Shown: positions 24,890-32,906 of the stretch, piece after piece
Layout of the letters: every line of letters starts with the position of its first letter
How positions within the stretch are numbered: position 1 is the stretch's first letter
Position numbers and translations under genes: made by a program
NCBI RefSeq assembly: GCF_020400605.1
Contig: NZ_JAINRD010000019.1
Coordinates: 62,001-126,000, forward strand
Length of the DNA: 64,000 nucleotides
From: Streptomyces aculeolatus
GTDB lineage: Bacteria > Actinomycetota > Actinomycetes > Streptomycetales > Streptomycetaceae
Direction of reading: 5' to 3'
Notes under the pieces: generated by a model
The model's database searches: none
Told to the model about the DNA's origin: nothing
Seen by the model: only the letters and a program-made list of their open reading frames with translations

Positions 24890-26011
24890 TCACGCGCGCG
24901 GGCAGAGTGCGGCCGCGGTCACCTCCGAGAGCCGCAGCGCGGTGTCGAAGTGGGGGGTGAGACGGGTCTTCGTCAGGGCGAACGAGATGCCGGACACGGG
25001 GTCCGCCCAGACGCAGCTGCCGCCGCCACCGACCCAGCCGAACGTGGTCGGCGTCTCCTCCGGTGACGTACCGATGCGGCCGAGCGGATAGCCGAGCGCG
25101 AGCCGCGCAGGGTTGCCGAAGACCTGGTCGGTGCCCTCGAAGGCCACCGCCGTCAGCTCCCCGAGCCGGCCGGAACCGATGAGCCGGCCGTCGAGGACCG
25201 CGGCGTTCATGGCGGCGACGCCCCGCGCGGTGAAGGTGCCGACCGACGGGACGTCCGCCCGGAGGATCTCGCGGCTGTTGCCCATGGCCGCCGTCGGCCG
25301 CATTTCCCAGGGCGCGAGAACGGCGCCGTCGCCGGGCGGGGCGGCCGGCCGCGGTGCGGCGTCCTCCACCGGCCGCGGTGCGGCGTCCTCCAACCGTGCC
25401 AGCCGGGGCAGGTCGGCCCGCGGTACACCGAAGTACAGGTCGCCGTCGAGGCCCAGGGGCTCGGCGACCCACTCGTGCAGGAGCCGGCGCATCGGTCTGC
25501 CCGTGGCGCGGCGTGCGACCTCGCCGACGAGGAAGCCGAAGGTGAACGAGTGGTAGCCCGTTTCCGTCCCGGGCCGCCACCGCGGTTCGGCACCGGCGAG
25601 CGCCGTGCACACCCGCGGCCAGTCGGCCAGATCGGCGGGCCCGATACCGCGGGGCATCGCGGGCACGCCGGCCGAGTGCGTCAGCACATGCCGCAGCGTC
25701 GCGGTCTCCTTGCCGCGGGCACCGAACTCCGGCCACAGCTCGGCCACCGGCGTGTCGTAGCCGACGGCACCGGTCCCGACGAGCAGGTGGGCGATCAGCG
25801 ACGTCATCACCTTCCCGGCGGAGAAGCTGAAGACCGGGGTCTCCGGGGTCATCCCGCGGCCGGTGCGGCGGTCGGCGGCACCGGCGACGGCGTCGACGAC
25901 GAGAGCACCGCGGTGGTGGACGGCGACCTGGAGGCCCGATTCGGCACCGGACGCCACGAGTTCGTCGAGGATGCCCTGGACCCGGCGCTGGAGCGAGGGC
26001 GCCGTACTCAC
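24890..26011 (-). CDS. Serine hydrolase, beta-lactamase class C / esterase family
   Basis: A 373-residue protein of the PF00144 family. The SxxK motif is SAGK in PVFSFSAGKVMTSLIAH and the second motif is YHS in GTETGYHSFTFGFLVGEV. A late GWVGGGGSCVWADP stands where the KTG-like strand is found. Esterases of this family (EstB type) are cytoplasmic, and no signal peptide is present here. The GTG at 26011 overlaps the stop of the upstream PPOX-like gene by 4 bp, so they form an operon. A short tandem repeat (EDAAPRPVEDAAPRP) sits in the middle. Confidence 0.87.
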   Translation of the reverse strand: MSTAPSLQRRVQGILDELVASGAESGLQVAVHHRGALVVDAVAGAADRRTGRGMTPETPVFSFSAGKVMTSLIAHLLVGTGAVGYDTPVAELWPEFGARGKETATLRHVLTHSAGVPAMPRGIGPADLADWPRVCTALAGAEPRWRPGTETGYHSFTFGFLVGEVARRATGRPMRRLLHEWVAEPLGLDGDLYFGVPRADLPRLARLEDAAPRPVEDAAPRPAAPPGDGAVLAPWEMRPTAAMGNSREILRADVPSVGTFTARGVAAMNAAVLDGRLIGSGRLGELTAVAFEGTDQVFGNPARLALGYPLGRIGTSPEETPTTFGWVGGGGSCVWADPVSGISFALTKTRLTPHFDTALRLSEVTAAALCPRA

Positions 26012-26529
26012 CGGCCCGGCCAGGTGTAGCGGGTCTGGCTGGACACCGGCAGCTTGCCGAAGGCGAATCCGGTGGCCGGCGCCACCCGGTACAGCCTCAC
26101 GTCGCCCGCGATGACGGCCTCGCCCAACCCGTACCAGGTACCCCCGGGGTCGGTCAGATGCGCGCCGTACTTCGTCTCGAAGTCCGCGACGGCCCGCTCC
26201 CGCTCGGAGCGGTCGTCGACCGGAGACGCGACGCCCTCGATGACGACGTCCATCCCGGTCAGGGCATTCGTGCCGGTCGTCAGCACGCAGTGCGGATCGT
26301 GGTCCAGATTGCGCGCCTTGCGCTCCTGGCCGCCCGTGGTGAAGCACATGCCGCCCAGGCTCCACGCCGCCAGCAGCGGCGTCACGTGCGGGCGCCCATC
26401 GGGCCGCACCGTGGAGAGCCAGAACACCTCCGCCTCGCCGATGACCGCCAACGCCGCCGCCCAGGGCGTCGCCCGGGCGGCCGGAGACGAGAACGGCCCC
26501 AGCTCCGCATCCGGTTCGCTCTCCCGCAT
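26008..26529 (-). CDS. Pyridoxamine-5'-phosphate-oxidase-like FMN protein
   Basis: A 173-residue protein with a split-barrel flavin-binding fold: VFWLSTVRPDGRPHVTPLLAAW is the classic first hairpin of the PPOX/F420-reductase-like superfamily, followed by LTTGTNALTGMDVVIEG. Such proteins use FMN, F420 or haem; which one cannot be told here. The ATG at 26529 has GAGGAAG about 10 bases upstream. The gene is translationally coupled (GTGA) to the serine hydrolase. Confidence 0.85.
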   Translation of the reverse strand: MRESEPDAELGPFSSPAARATPWAAALAVIGEAEVFWLSTVRPDGRPHVTPLLAAWSLGGMCFTTGGQERKARNLDHDPHCVLTTGTNALTGMDVVIEGVASPVDDRSERERAVADFETKYGAHLTDPGGTWYGLGEAVIAGDVRLYRVAPATGFAFGKLPVSSQTRYTWPGR

Positions 26530-26684
26530 GTCGCATCACTTCCTCGGTGAGGCACGTATGGCCGCCATGCGCCGGCGCGGCAACGCAGGCAGGCCGACAG
26601 GTCGCCATGATGACCCGGGCCCGCCGGGAAACTCATCGCTCTCCGCGCGCCCCGGCAGCCCGTGTCCCCCGCAGGGGACGGGCT

Positions 26685-27893
26685 TCAGATGGTGCCGTAG
26701 AGGTCGCGGTAGGACGGGAAGACACCGCCGGGGCCGTCGACGCTTTCGGCGGCGCGGAGCGCCTTGGCCATGGCGCGGGTCAGGACGTCCGCACCGGCCG
26801 CGAACACCTCGTTGAGGGCGCCGGCCTCCTGGTGCACCGCGAACGCCGGGTCGGCGGCGACGTCGTCGGGCGGCAGCAGCGGCCGGGCGCCGGTGGCCAG
26901 GGCGAACACCGTGTCGCCGTCGGAGAGCAGGTGCGCGGGGCGTACGGCCCGGGCCAGGCCGTCGTGCGCGGAGCCGGCCATCTTCTGCGCCTGCGCCTTG
27001 CCGAGCGCGGCGTCCGTGGCGACGACGGCCAGCGTGGTGTTCAGCGGCGGGCGGGCCGAGGCGGCGAACCGCCGCGCGGTCTCCTCCCGGGCCGCCGCCA
27101 GCCGCCGCACCGCGGCAGCGTGCACCTCCGCCCCGGGCAGCCCTCCCGCGACACCGCCCGCGACGCGCCGCCCGCCACCCGCCGAAGAACCCCCGGGGGG
27201 GACCCCCCGCCCCCCATCCCCGCCCTTTGCTTCGCCGGGCTTCGCGCCACCGCCCGGGGTCCCGCCGGCTTCGCCGTACAGCTCCGCATACAGCGCGCCC
27301 GTGGCCGGGTCGGTGCCGGAGCCGGCCGCGTTGACGACAGCGAGCGCGGCGACCGTGGTGCCGGACGGCAGCACGGTGCTCGCCGACCCGACCCCGCCCT
27401 TCATCGCCCCGCACACCGCACCCGTGCCCGCGCCGACGTTGCCCTGCGCGACCGGGGCGCCGGACGGGGTGTCCGCGGCCGCGGCGGCGGCCTCGCGGCC
27501 CATGGCGGCGCCGGGGCGGGCCCGGAAGTCGCCGCCGCGGCCCAGGTCGAACAGCGCCGCCGCCGGCACCACCGGGACCACTTGCGCCGGGTCGGGCCCC
27601 ACCCGGAAGCCGCGGCCCTGCTCCTCGAGCCAGGCCAGCACGCCGGAGGCGGCGGCCAGCCCGTACGCGGAGCCGCCCGTGAGCACCACCGCCTCCACGC
27701 GCTGCACGATGTTGCGCGGGTCGAGGGCGTCGGTCTCCCGGGTGCCGGGCCCGCCGCCGCGTACGTCCACGGAGGCGACGGCACCGCCCTCGGGAGCGAG
27801 CACCACCGTCGTCCCGGTCAGCCAGCCGCCCCCGGTCCGCGACGCGTGCCCGACGCGCACTCCCGCCACGTCCGTGATCCCGTCCACGCCCAT
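26685..27893 (-). CDS. P1-family (DmpA/NylC-type) N-terminal nucleophile aminohydrolase
   Basis: A 402-residue protein of peptidase family S58. It begins ITDVAGVRVGHASR, has the family strand VVLTGGSAYGLAAASGVL, and contains the self-cleavage site Asn285-Thr286 (PPLNTTLAVVATDA). There the precursor would split, leaving a catalytic N-terminal Thr as in the nylon hydrolase NylC; DmpA uses Ser instead. Substrates in the family are D-amino-acid amides, beta-peptides or amide oligomers. Just before the nucleophile region lies an unusual Gly/Pro/Arg insertion of about 45 residues (around residues 208-255), longer than typical members have. The ATG at 27893 begins the conserved region directly. Confidence 0.87.
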   Translation of the reverse strand: MGVDGITDVAGVRVGHASRTGGGWLTGTTVVLAPEGGAVASVDVRGGGPGTRETDALDPRNIVQRVEAVVLTGGSAYGLAAASGVLAWLEEQGRGFRVGPDPAQVVPVVPAAALFDLGRGGDFRARPGAAMGREAAAAAADTPSGAPVAQGNVGAGTGAVCGAMKGGVGSASTVLPSGTTVAALAVVNAAGSGTDPATGALYAELYGEAGGTPGGGAKPGEAKGGDGGRGVPPGGSSAGGGRRVAGGVAGGLPGAEVHAAAVRRLAAAREETARRFAASARPPLNTTLAVVATDAALGKAQAQKMAGSAHDGLARAVRPAHLLSDGDTVFALATGARPLLPPDDVAADPAFAVHQEAGALNEVFAAGADVLTRAMAKALRAAESVDGPGGVFPSYRDLYGTI

Positions 27894-27994
27894 GCAACGC
27901 ACCCTAACCGCGCGCCCACCGCCCCCGGACCGGCCGGAGGGCCCTCCGACCGCGCCCCCGCCTCCGGCGGGGGCCGCCGCGTACCCTGGGGTGC

Positions 27995-28153
27995 ATGAGC
28001 ACCGAGCCCGAGAACCCGCTCGTCTTCGACGACCCGCTGGCGCAGCCGAGCCGGGACGACACCGACGAGGGCTGGGGCGAGCGGCCCGCCGCCGAGGGGA
28101 GCGCGGCCGATCTGGCGCGCTTCCTCGACGAGAAGCCACCCCACCACATCTGA
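27995..28153 (+). CDS. Small conserved-looking protein of 52 residues
   Basis: The frame begins MSTEPENPLVFDDPLAQ and ends ARFLDEKPPHHI. ATG follows GTACCCTGGGGTGC, with weak GGGG as ribosome-binding site. The composition is acidic in the middle (DDTDEGWGER), third-codon GC is high, and the C-terminal tail looks distinctive. I believe a protein with this ending is common in Streptomyces beside mscL, but cannot verify it here. Function unknown; soluble and probably partly disordered. Confidence 0.6.
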   Translation: MSTEPENPLVFDDPLAQPSRDDTDEGWGERPAAEGSAADLARFLDEKPPHHI

Positions 28154-28175
28154 CGCCGCACGGTCCGATGCCGCC

Positions 28176-28194
28176 CGGGCCCTTCGCGGGCCCG
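28176..28194. terminator. GC-rich hairpin between convergent genes
   Basis: CGGGCCC and GGGCCCG (7 bp) close over TTCGC, between the end of the 52-residue gene (28153) and the end of mscL (28221). Confidence 0.55.
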
Positions 28195-28220
28195 CGGTCG
28201 GCGGACAGCCGCCCGCTGCC

Positions 28221-28739
28221 CTACCTCTGCGTCGGCAGCGTGCCGCCTTCGCGGCTCGGCGAGGCGCCGTTGCCGTTGCGCTGGGCCACCAGCTCGTCGC
28301 GGATCTGCGTCAGCAGCTCGATCTCCGTGGCCTCCGCGGGCGTCTCCGCCACCGCCCCCTTCGCCGCCTGCCGCTCCCTGAGCTTGTTCATCGGCAGGAT
28401 CATGGCGAAGTACACGACGGCAGCCGTCATCACGAACGTCAGCGTGGCACTCAGCACCGGGCCCCAGAGGATCGAGACGCCCTTGGTGACCTCGCCCTCC
28501 GGACTCGTCGTGCAGACGTCGCTGAAGCACGAGTGGTACTTGTCGAGGTTCTTCGAGCCGAAGATGCCGACGATGGGGTTGATGACGCCCTTCACCACCG
28601 CGTTCACGATGTTCGTGAACGCGGCGCCGACGACGACGGCGACCGCGAGTTCCATCACGTTCCCGCGCATCAGGAACTGCTTGAACCCGGCGATGACGCC
28701 CTGACTGTCCGAGGTGCTCCCGGCGCCCTGCGTGCTCAA
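28221..28739 (-). CDS. mscL: Large-conductance mechanosensitive channel MscL
   Basis: A 172-residue pore protein that opens under membrane tension to release solutes on osmotic downshock. TM1 is in FLMRGNVMELAVAVVVGAAF with the conserved constriction AVAVVVGAAFTNIV. The loop contains two cysteines (SCFSDVCT), TM2 is LTFVMTAAVVYFAMI, and a charged C-terminal bundle follows (EATEIELLTQIRDELVAQ). I chose the TTG at 28739 because GAGGAAGGG lies just upstream and because it gives the short polar head expected; the ATGs further in would cut TM1. Confidence 0.9.
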   Translation of the reverse strand: MSTQGAGSTSDSQGVIAGFKQFLMRGNVMELAVAVVVGAAFTNIVNAVVKGVINPIVGIFGSKNLDKYHSCFSDVCTTSPEGEVTKGVSILWGPVLSATLTFVMTAAVVYFAMILPMNKLRERQAAKGAVAETPAEATEIELLTQIRDELVAQRNGNGASPSREGGTLPTQR

Positions 28740-28853
28740 TGCCCTTCCTCGCTTCACTCTCGACGGGTCGGCCGACCCAGCTAGGTATGGCAGAGATACG
28801 GAAGGATTGTCCAATCCTCCCACTCGGGCCGGTGACGATCCGCGCAAGTGTCG

Positions 28854-29801
28854 TCATCGCAGGGTCACCGCCAGCCCTTCGCCGGCCGCCGCACCGGCGA
28901 GCGCCGCGGCCACGCGCCCCGGCACGGACAGCACCACCAGCGTCCCGTCGTCCCACCCCGCCAACTCCGGTGCTCCGGAAGGCCACTGTCCCTCCGCAGC
29001 CCTCGGCGCGGAAGCCTCGTCCGGCGTCTCTGTCGATCCCGGTGCCCCGGCGGTTCCCGCTGTCTCCGCCGCCCCCGTCGCGTCTGCTCCCTGCTCCGCG
29101 TCCGGCGCCTCCGCGGCCCCCGGGATCTCCGCCACCCGCGCGGCCCGCGCCACGACCCGCGCCGGGCCGCCGTCCTCGCCCCCGGTGGCCAGAACGTCCA
29201 CCAGATCGCCCGGCTTCAGCAGCCCGACCACCCCGGCGTCCGCGATCCGCACCGGCGCCAGCACCTCACCGGCGTCCGCGTCACCACCGCCGCGCCCCTC
29301 GGCGCCCGCGCCGGCGGCATCATCCGGCACTCCGCTCCCCGGGCCGTCCGGCGCCGCGGCGGGCGACGGGCGTTCCGCGTCGCCGCGCGGCGACGCGGCC
29401 AGCGCCGCTGCCGCCATCGCGAGCAGGGCGGCCAGCAGGCGCCGCCGACGCGCCACCGCCCGCCGCAACCTGGCCCCGCGCGCGGGGCGCAGCGGCTCGA
29501 ACTCCGGCACTCCGCGCGGCGGCGGCGCGCCACGCGGCAACGGTCCGGGGCCTGGTCCTGGCCTCGCTCCCGGTGGGTGTCCCGATCCCGTTCCCGGCAT
29601 CGATCTCTGTGCTGGTGCCGGTGCTGCCGTAAGTCCGCCGCTTCCGCGTGAAACCACCACCCCGGCGGGGCCGTTGCCGCCGGCAGCCGCCTCGTCATGG
29701 CCCATGCGCGCACCGGCCCCGGGAGAAGAGGCGCCGGGAGAAGCGCCGCCGCGGGAGCGGGACGGCAAGGATTCCGGGAGAGCGCGGGCCAGGGTGGGCA
29801 T
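28854..29801 (-). CDS. SAF-domain protein, RcpC/CpaB-like
   Basis: A 315-residue protein. The Pro/Gly-rich cytoplasmic head (about 100 residues) ends in an Arg-rich stretch and one membrane helix (LLAALLAMAAAALAA). An outside domain follows with VLAPVRIADAGVVGLLKPGDLVDVL, the SAF fold found in CpaB/RcpC, which handles secretion of Flp pili. After a long Ala/Glu-rich insertion the domain resumes (GTLVVLSVPGRVAAALAGAA). No other pilus gene is nearby, so the role may have changed. The ATG at 29801 is used, with AAAGG at some distance. Confidence 0.75.
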   Translation of the reverse strand: MPTLARALPESLPSRSRGGASPGASSPGAGARMGHDEAAAGGNGPAGVVVSRGSGGLTAAPAPAQRSMPGTGSGHPPGARPGPGPGPLPRGAPPPRGVPEFEPLRPARGARLRRAVARRRRLLAALLAMAAAALAASPRGDAERPSPAAAPDGPGSGVPDDAAGAGAEGRGGGDADAGEVLAPVRIADAGVVGLLKPGDLVDVLATGGEDGGPARVVARAARVAEIPGAAEAPDAEQGADATGAAETAGTAGAPGSTETPDEASAPRAAEGQWPSGAPELAGWDDGTLVVLSVPGRVAAALAGAAAGEGLAVTLR

Positions 29802-29886
29802 GGCGGCCACCACCTTTACGTGACAAGTCGATCGCGTTCCGTGACGCCCTCGACTCTGCCCGATCCCCGCCCTCCCCGCTCCGGGC

Positions 29887-29913
29887 TGTGGATAACTCGC
29901 CGGTTGTGGATAA
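29887..29913. promoter_or_regulatory. Tandem pair of DnaA-box-like sites
   Basis: TGTGGATAA occurs at 29887-29895 and again at 29905-29913 in the same orientation, 18 bp apart. Each is the reverse complement of TTATCCACA, the strong DnaA box. They lie in the intergenic gap between the SAF-domain gene and mtnP. Whether DnaA binds here is not shown. Confidence 0.5.
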
Positions 29914-29987
29914 CCCGGCCGTCCCATGCCGCACGATCGCGCACGAAGGCGCCCAAAGCCCCCGCGCGCCGGGGCGGGCGACCGCCC

Positions 29988-30836
29988 CTACGGCAGCTCG
30001 ATCCCCGGGTCCATCCCCGCCAGCGCCCCCGTGCACAGGCAGTTCCGGTCCGCCGTCGCCGGCAGCCGCCCCACGGCGTCGAACAGCACGTCCCGCAGCC
30101 GTCCCACGTTCGCCGCGAAGACCTCCAGGACCTCTTCGTGCGAGACGCCCTCGCCCGTCTCGGCGCCCGCGTCGAGGTCCGTCACCAGCGTCATCGACGT
30201 GTAGCAGAGCTCCAGTTCACGGGCCAGCACCGCTTCCGGGTGCCCGGTCATCCCGACCACGGCCCACCCCTGCGCCCGGTGCCATACCGACTCCGCCCGC
30301 GTGGAGAACCGGGGCCCCTCGATGACGACGAGGGTCCCCCCGTCGACCGCCTCCCAGTCGCGCTCGTGCGCCGCCTTCAGCGCGGCCCCGCGCCCCGTCG
30401 GGCAGTACGGGTCGGCGAGGCTCACGTGCACCACGTTCGGCGTCGCGCCGTCGGGCAGTTGCTCGCCGTCGTAGTACGTCTGCGTGCGCGACTTCGTTCG
30501 GTCCACCATCTGGTCCGGCACGAGCAGCGTGCCCGGCCCGTACTCCGGCCGCAGCCCGCCCACGGCGCAGGGCCCCAGGACCTGCCGTACGCCCAGGGAG
30601 CGCAACGCCCACAGGTTGGCGCGGTAGTTGATCCGGTGCGGCGGCAGGTGGTGCTTGCGGCCGTGGCGGGGGAGGAACGCGACGCGTCGCCCCGCGATCT
30701 CGCCGAGGAAGAGCGAGTCGCTCGGCGGTCCGTACGGGGTCTCGACGGCGATCTCCGTGACGTCGTCGAGGAACGAGTAGAACCCGGAGCCCCCGATGAC
30801 GCCGATCTCTGCCTGCTCTGCCACTGCCTCAGCCAT
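29988..30836 (-). CDS. mtnP: S-methyl-5'-thioadenosine phosphorylase
   Basis: A 282-residue enzyme of the purine nucleoside phosphorylase family type 2. It splits methylthioadenosine with phosphate to give adenine and methylthioribose-1-phosphate in the methionine salvage pathway. Recognisable are IGVIGGSGFY at the start, RHGRKHHLPPHRINYRAN (phosphate and base site), and the active-site stretch VVIEGPRFSTRAESVWHR followed by VVGMTGHPEAVLARE. Full length. The ATG at 30836 is used, but a GTG five codons later is preceded by GAGGCA, so the true start is uncertain by a few residues. Confidence 0.93.
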   Translation of the reverse strand: MAEAVAEQAEIGVIGGSGFYSFLDDVTEIAVETPYGPPSDSLFLGEIAGRRVAFLPRHGRKHHLPPHRINYRANLWALRSLGVRQVLGPCAVGGLRPEYGPGTLLVPDQMVDRTKSRTQTYYDGEQLPDGATPNVVHVSLADPYCPTGRGAALKAAHERDWEAVDGGTLVVIEGPRFSTRAESVWHRAQGWAVVGMTGHPEAVLARELELCYTSMTLVTDLDAGAETGEGVSHEEVLEVFAANVGRLRDVLFDAVGRLPATADRNCLCTGALAGMDPGIELP

Positions 30837-30872
30837 GCCGCAACGATAACCGCGCGGCCGGCCCGGCGGCGT

Positions 30873-31247
30873 TCAGGCCGCGGACGTCCCGCTGGAGGAC
30901 TTGGCCGACTTCGACGACGAGGACGACGAGGACGAAGAAGAGGAAGAGGACGAAGAAGACGAGGAGGACGACGAATCCGAAGAGGAGGAAGAAGACGAAG
31001 TCGACGACTCCGAGCCCTTCTTCTCGCTCGATCCGGACCCGGAGGAGCCGGACCCGCTGGAGCCCGCTCCGCTGCGGCTGTCCGTCCGGTAGAACCCGGA
31101 GCCCTTGAAGACGACACCGACCGCGGAGAACACCTTGCGCAGCCGCCCCTGGCAGGCGGGGCACACCGTCAGCGGCTCGTCGGTGAACTTCTGCACCGCT
31201 TCGAGGCCCTCGCCGCACTCGGTGCACTGGTACTGGTAGGTCGGCAC
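30873..31247 (-). CDS. FmdB-type zinc ribbon protein with a poly-serine tail
   Basis: A 124-residue protein. The N-terminal FmdB zinc ribbon (residues 1-52) has four ligands, Cys8, Cys11, Cys29 and Cys32 (YQCTECGEG, VCPACQGRL), then KVFSAVGVVFKGSGFYRTD as in the family. After residue 58 the protein is almost only Ser and Gly, with a run of about 40 serines broken by a few Lys, Glu and Asp. The tail is encoded by TCN triplets with uneven third bases and is prone to length change. The ribosome-binding site AGGAGGAAG is excellent, and the CIRCE element upstream touches it, so the gene is probably a heat-shock gene under HrcA. Confidence 0.85.
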   Translation of the reverse strand: MPTYQYQCTECGEGLEAVQKFTDEPLTVCPACQGRLRKVFSAVGVVFKGSGFYRTDSRSGAGSSGSGSSGSGSSEKKGSESSTSSSSSSSDSSSSSSSSSSSSSSSSSSSSSKSAKSSSGTSAA

Positions 31248-31257
31248 GTGCTTCCTC

Positions 31258-31284
31258 CTGGCACTCTCAACTGTTGAGTGCTAA
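31258..31284 (-). promoter_or_regulatory. CIRCE element (HrcA operator)
   Basis: CTGGCACTC-N9-GAGTGCTAA matches the CIRCE consensus TTAGCACTC-N9-GAGTGCTAA at 16 of 18 arm positions. It ends 10 bp before the FmdB start codon and overlaps the Shine-Dalgarno. CIRCE is the binding site of the heat-shock repressor HrcA, usually in front of groESL. No gene in the other direction could use it. Confidence 0.85.
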
Positions 31285-31314
31285 CGACGCTTCATCATGC
31301 AGCATTCCCGGCCG

Positions 31315-32667
31315 TCAGTCCACCGGCGCGGGAACAGGGCGGCCGCCGCCACGTACCGTGATCGACCCGTGGCTGTCCGCAGGCCGCAGCCGCCGCCGCA
31401 GCGCCAGCAGGGTCGCGCACGCGAGCGCGGTCGCCGCCAGCGGCACGAGGAACCCCGCGGACGCCCCCGGCCCGTCGGCCAGCCGGCCGGCGGCCGTCGT
31501 CGCGGCGGCCTGCCCCAGCGCGACGGCGCCCGTCAGCCAGGTGAACGCCTCCGTACGCGCCTCCTTGGGCACCAGCGCGTCCGCCAGCGTGAAGCCCGTG
31601 ATCAGCGCGGGCGCGATGCACACGCCGACCGCGAGGCCGAGGCCGCCGAGCGCCGCCGCGGACCCCAGGCCCGCGACCGCCCACAGCCCGGAGGCGGTCG
31701 CGACGAGCAGCGGGTACGCGACGAGCAGCCGCCGCTGCGCCGCACCGCGCCAGTGGATCATGCCGACGGCCACGCCGGCGAGCATGTTGCCGGCGGCGAA
31801 GACCCCGTACAGGACCCCGCTCAGCCCGGGGCGGCCGATCGACTCGCTGAACGCCGTCAGCGACACCTGCATCCCGCCGAAGACCGCGCCGACGCCGAAG
31901 AACGCCGCGACCAGCACCGGCAGCGCCGGCGCCCGCAGCGCGGAGGCCCGCCGCCCCCGCGGCAGGTCCCCGCTCTCCCCGCGCCCCACCGGCGGCGCCG
32001 TCCGCCGCTGCGCGGCGAACAGCAGCCCGCCGGCCAGCGTCAGCACTCCCTCGGCCACCAGGCCGGCCGCCGGATGCACCCCCGTGCACAGCGCCGCCGC
32101 CAGCACCGGCCCGACGACGAACGTGAACTCGTCCGTCACCGACTCGAACGCCGTTGCCGTGTGCTGCAACGGGGTGCGCGGATCCGGCCCGGCGGCGAAG
32201 AGGTGCGACCAACGCGCCCGCACCATCGGCCCGATCTGGGGTATGGACGCGCCCGTCGGCACCGCCGCGGCCACCAGCGCCCACCCCGGCGCACCCGCCA
32301 GCGCGAGCACGCTCAGCAGGGCCACGGAGGCGGTGTGCAGCAGCACGCTCGGCAGCAGCACCGCTGGCTGCCCGTAGCGGTCGGCGAGCTTGCCGCTGAC
32401 GGGCGCGCAGAACGCCATGGACAGGCCCGCCGCGGCGGCCACAGTGCCGGCCAGGGTGTACGAGCCGGACGTGTGCTGCACCAGCAGCACGATGCTCATG
32501 GTCAGCATCGCGAACGGCTGGCGGGCGGCGAAGCCGGGGAGGACGAAGCTCCGTGCCCCGGGCGTGCGCAGCAACTGAAGATAGCCGGGCCGGGCACCGG
32601 CCGATCCCGAAGGCGAGGGGTATCCCGAGGGGGAGGGGGAGGGCGAAGGCTGGGGCGGGCGCGACAC
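31315..32667 (-). CDS. MFS transporter (12 helices)
   Basis: A 450-residue protein. The short Ser/Pro-rich cytoplasmic head (PSPSPSPSGYPSPSG) is followed by about 12 membrane helices. The motif A-like loop GKLADRYGQPAVLL lies between helices 2 and 3, and PTGASIPQIGPMVRARW follows. This resembles actinomycete MFS permeases of unknown substrate; I see no signature for drug or sugar specificity. The GTG at 32667 has AGGAAGGA 7 bases upstream. A perfect 10-bp palindrome, TTCGTACGAA, lies about 100 bp upstream (32768-32777) and may be its operator. Confidence 0.87.
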   Translation of the reverse strand: MSRPPQPSPSPSPSGYPSPSGSAGARPGYLQLLRTPGARSFVLPGFAARQPFAMLTMSIVLLVQHTSGSYTLAGTVAAAAGLSMAFCAPVSGKLADRYGQPAVLLPSVLLHTASVALLSVLALAGAPGWALVAAAVPTGASIPQIGPMVRARWSHLFAAGPDPRTPLQHTATAFESVTDEFTFVVGPVLAAALCTGVHPAAGLVAEGVLTLAGGLLFAAQRRTAPPVGRGESGDLPRGRRASALRAPALPVLVAAFFGVGAVFGGMQVSLTAFSESIGRPGLSGVLYGVFAAGNMLAGVAVGMIHWRGAAQRRLLVAYPLLVATASGLWAVAGLGSAAALGGLGLAVGVCIAPALITGFTLADALVPKEARTEAFTWLTGAVALGQAAATTAAGRLADGPGASAGFLVPLAATALACATLLALRRRLRPADSHGSITVRGGGRPVPAPVD

Positions 32668-32767
32668 GGCCCGGTCCTTCCTGCTGCCTGGTAGTGCCGC
32701 GCACCGAGGGCCGTCCGCTGTGCGCACCCGTCAGGCGCGCCGGCCCTGCATCAGACAGAGACAACTG

Positions 32768-32777
32768 TTCGTACGAA
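32768..32777. promoter_or_regulatory. 10-bp perfect palindrome upstream of the MFS gene
   Basis: TTCGTACGAA stands in an AT-richer pocket of the 239-bp gap between the MFS gene and the antiporter gene. It is the only short palindrome seen there. An operator role is speculative. Confidence 0.25.
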
Positions 32778-32906
32778 TTCCACCCCGACCATACCGAACA
32801 CCACCCCGCGCCGACGACCGACGACCCTGAGCCCCCGGCCCGCCCCGGGAACGGGCCCTCCACGAGCCGCCCCCCACAGGCCCGCGCCACGAGCCCGCCC
32901 TCCGTC

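Noticed and set aside
29887..29913. Replication origin
   Set aside because: Only two boxes are seen, and dnaA, dnaN and rpmH are absent from the window.
30901..31092. Acidic 63-residue protein on the plus strand
   Set aside because: It is the antisense reading of the poly-serine tail of the FmdB protein and has no ribosome-binding site.
31258..31284. CIRCE read as evidence for a groES/groEL operon
   Set aside because: No chaperonin gene lies on either side; the only gene positioned to use it is the FmdB-type gene.
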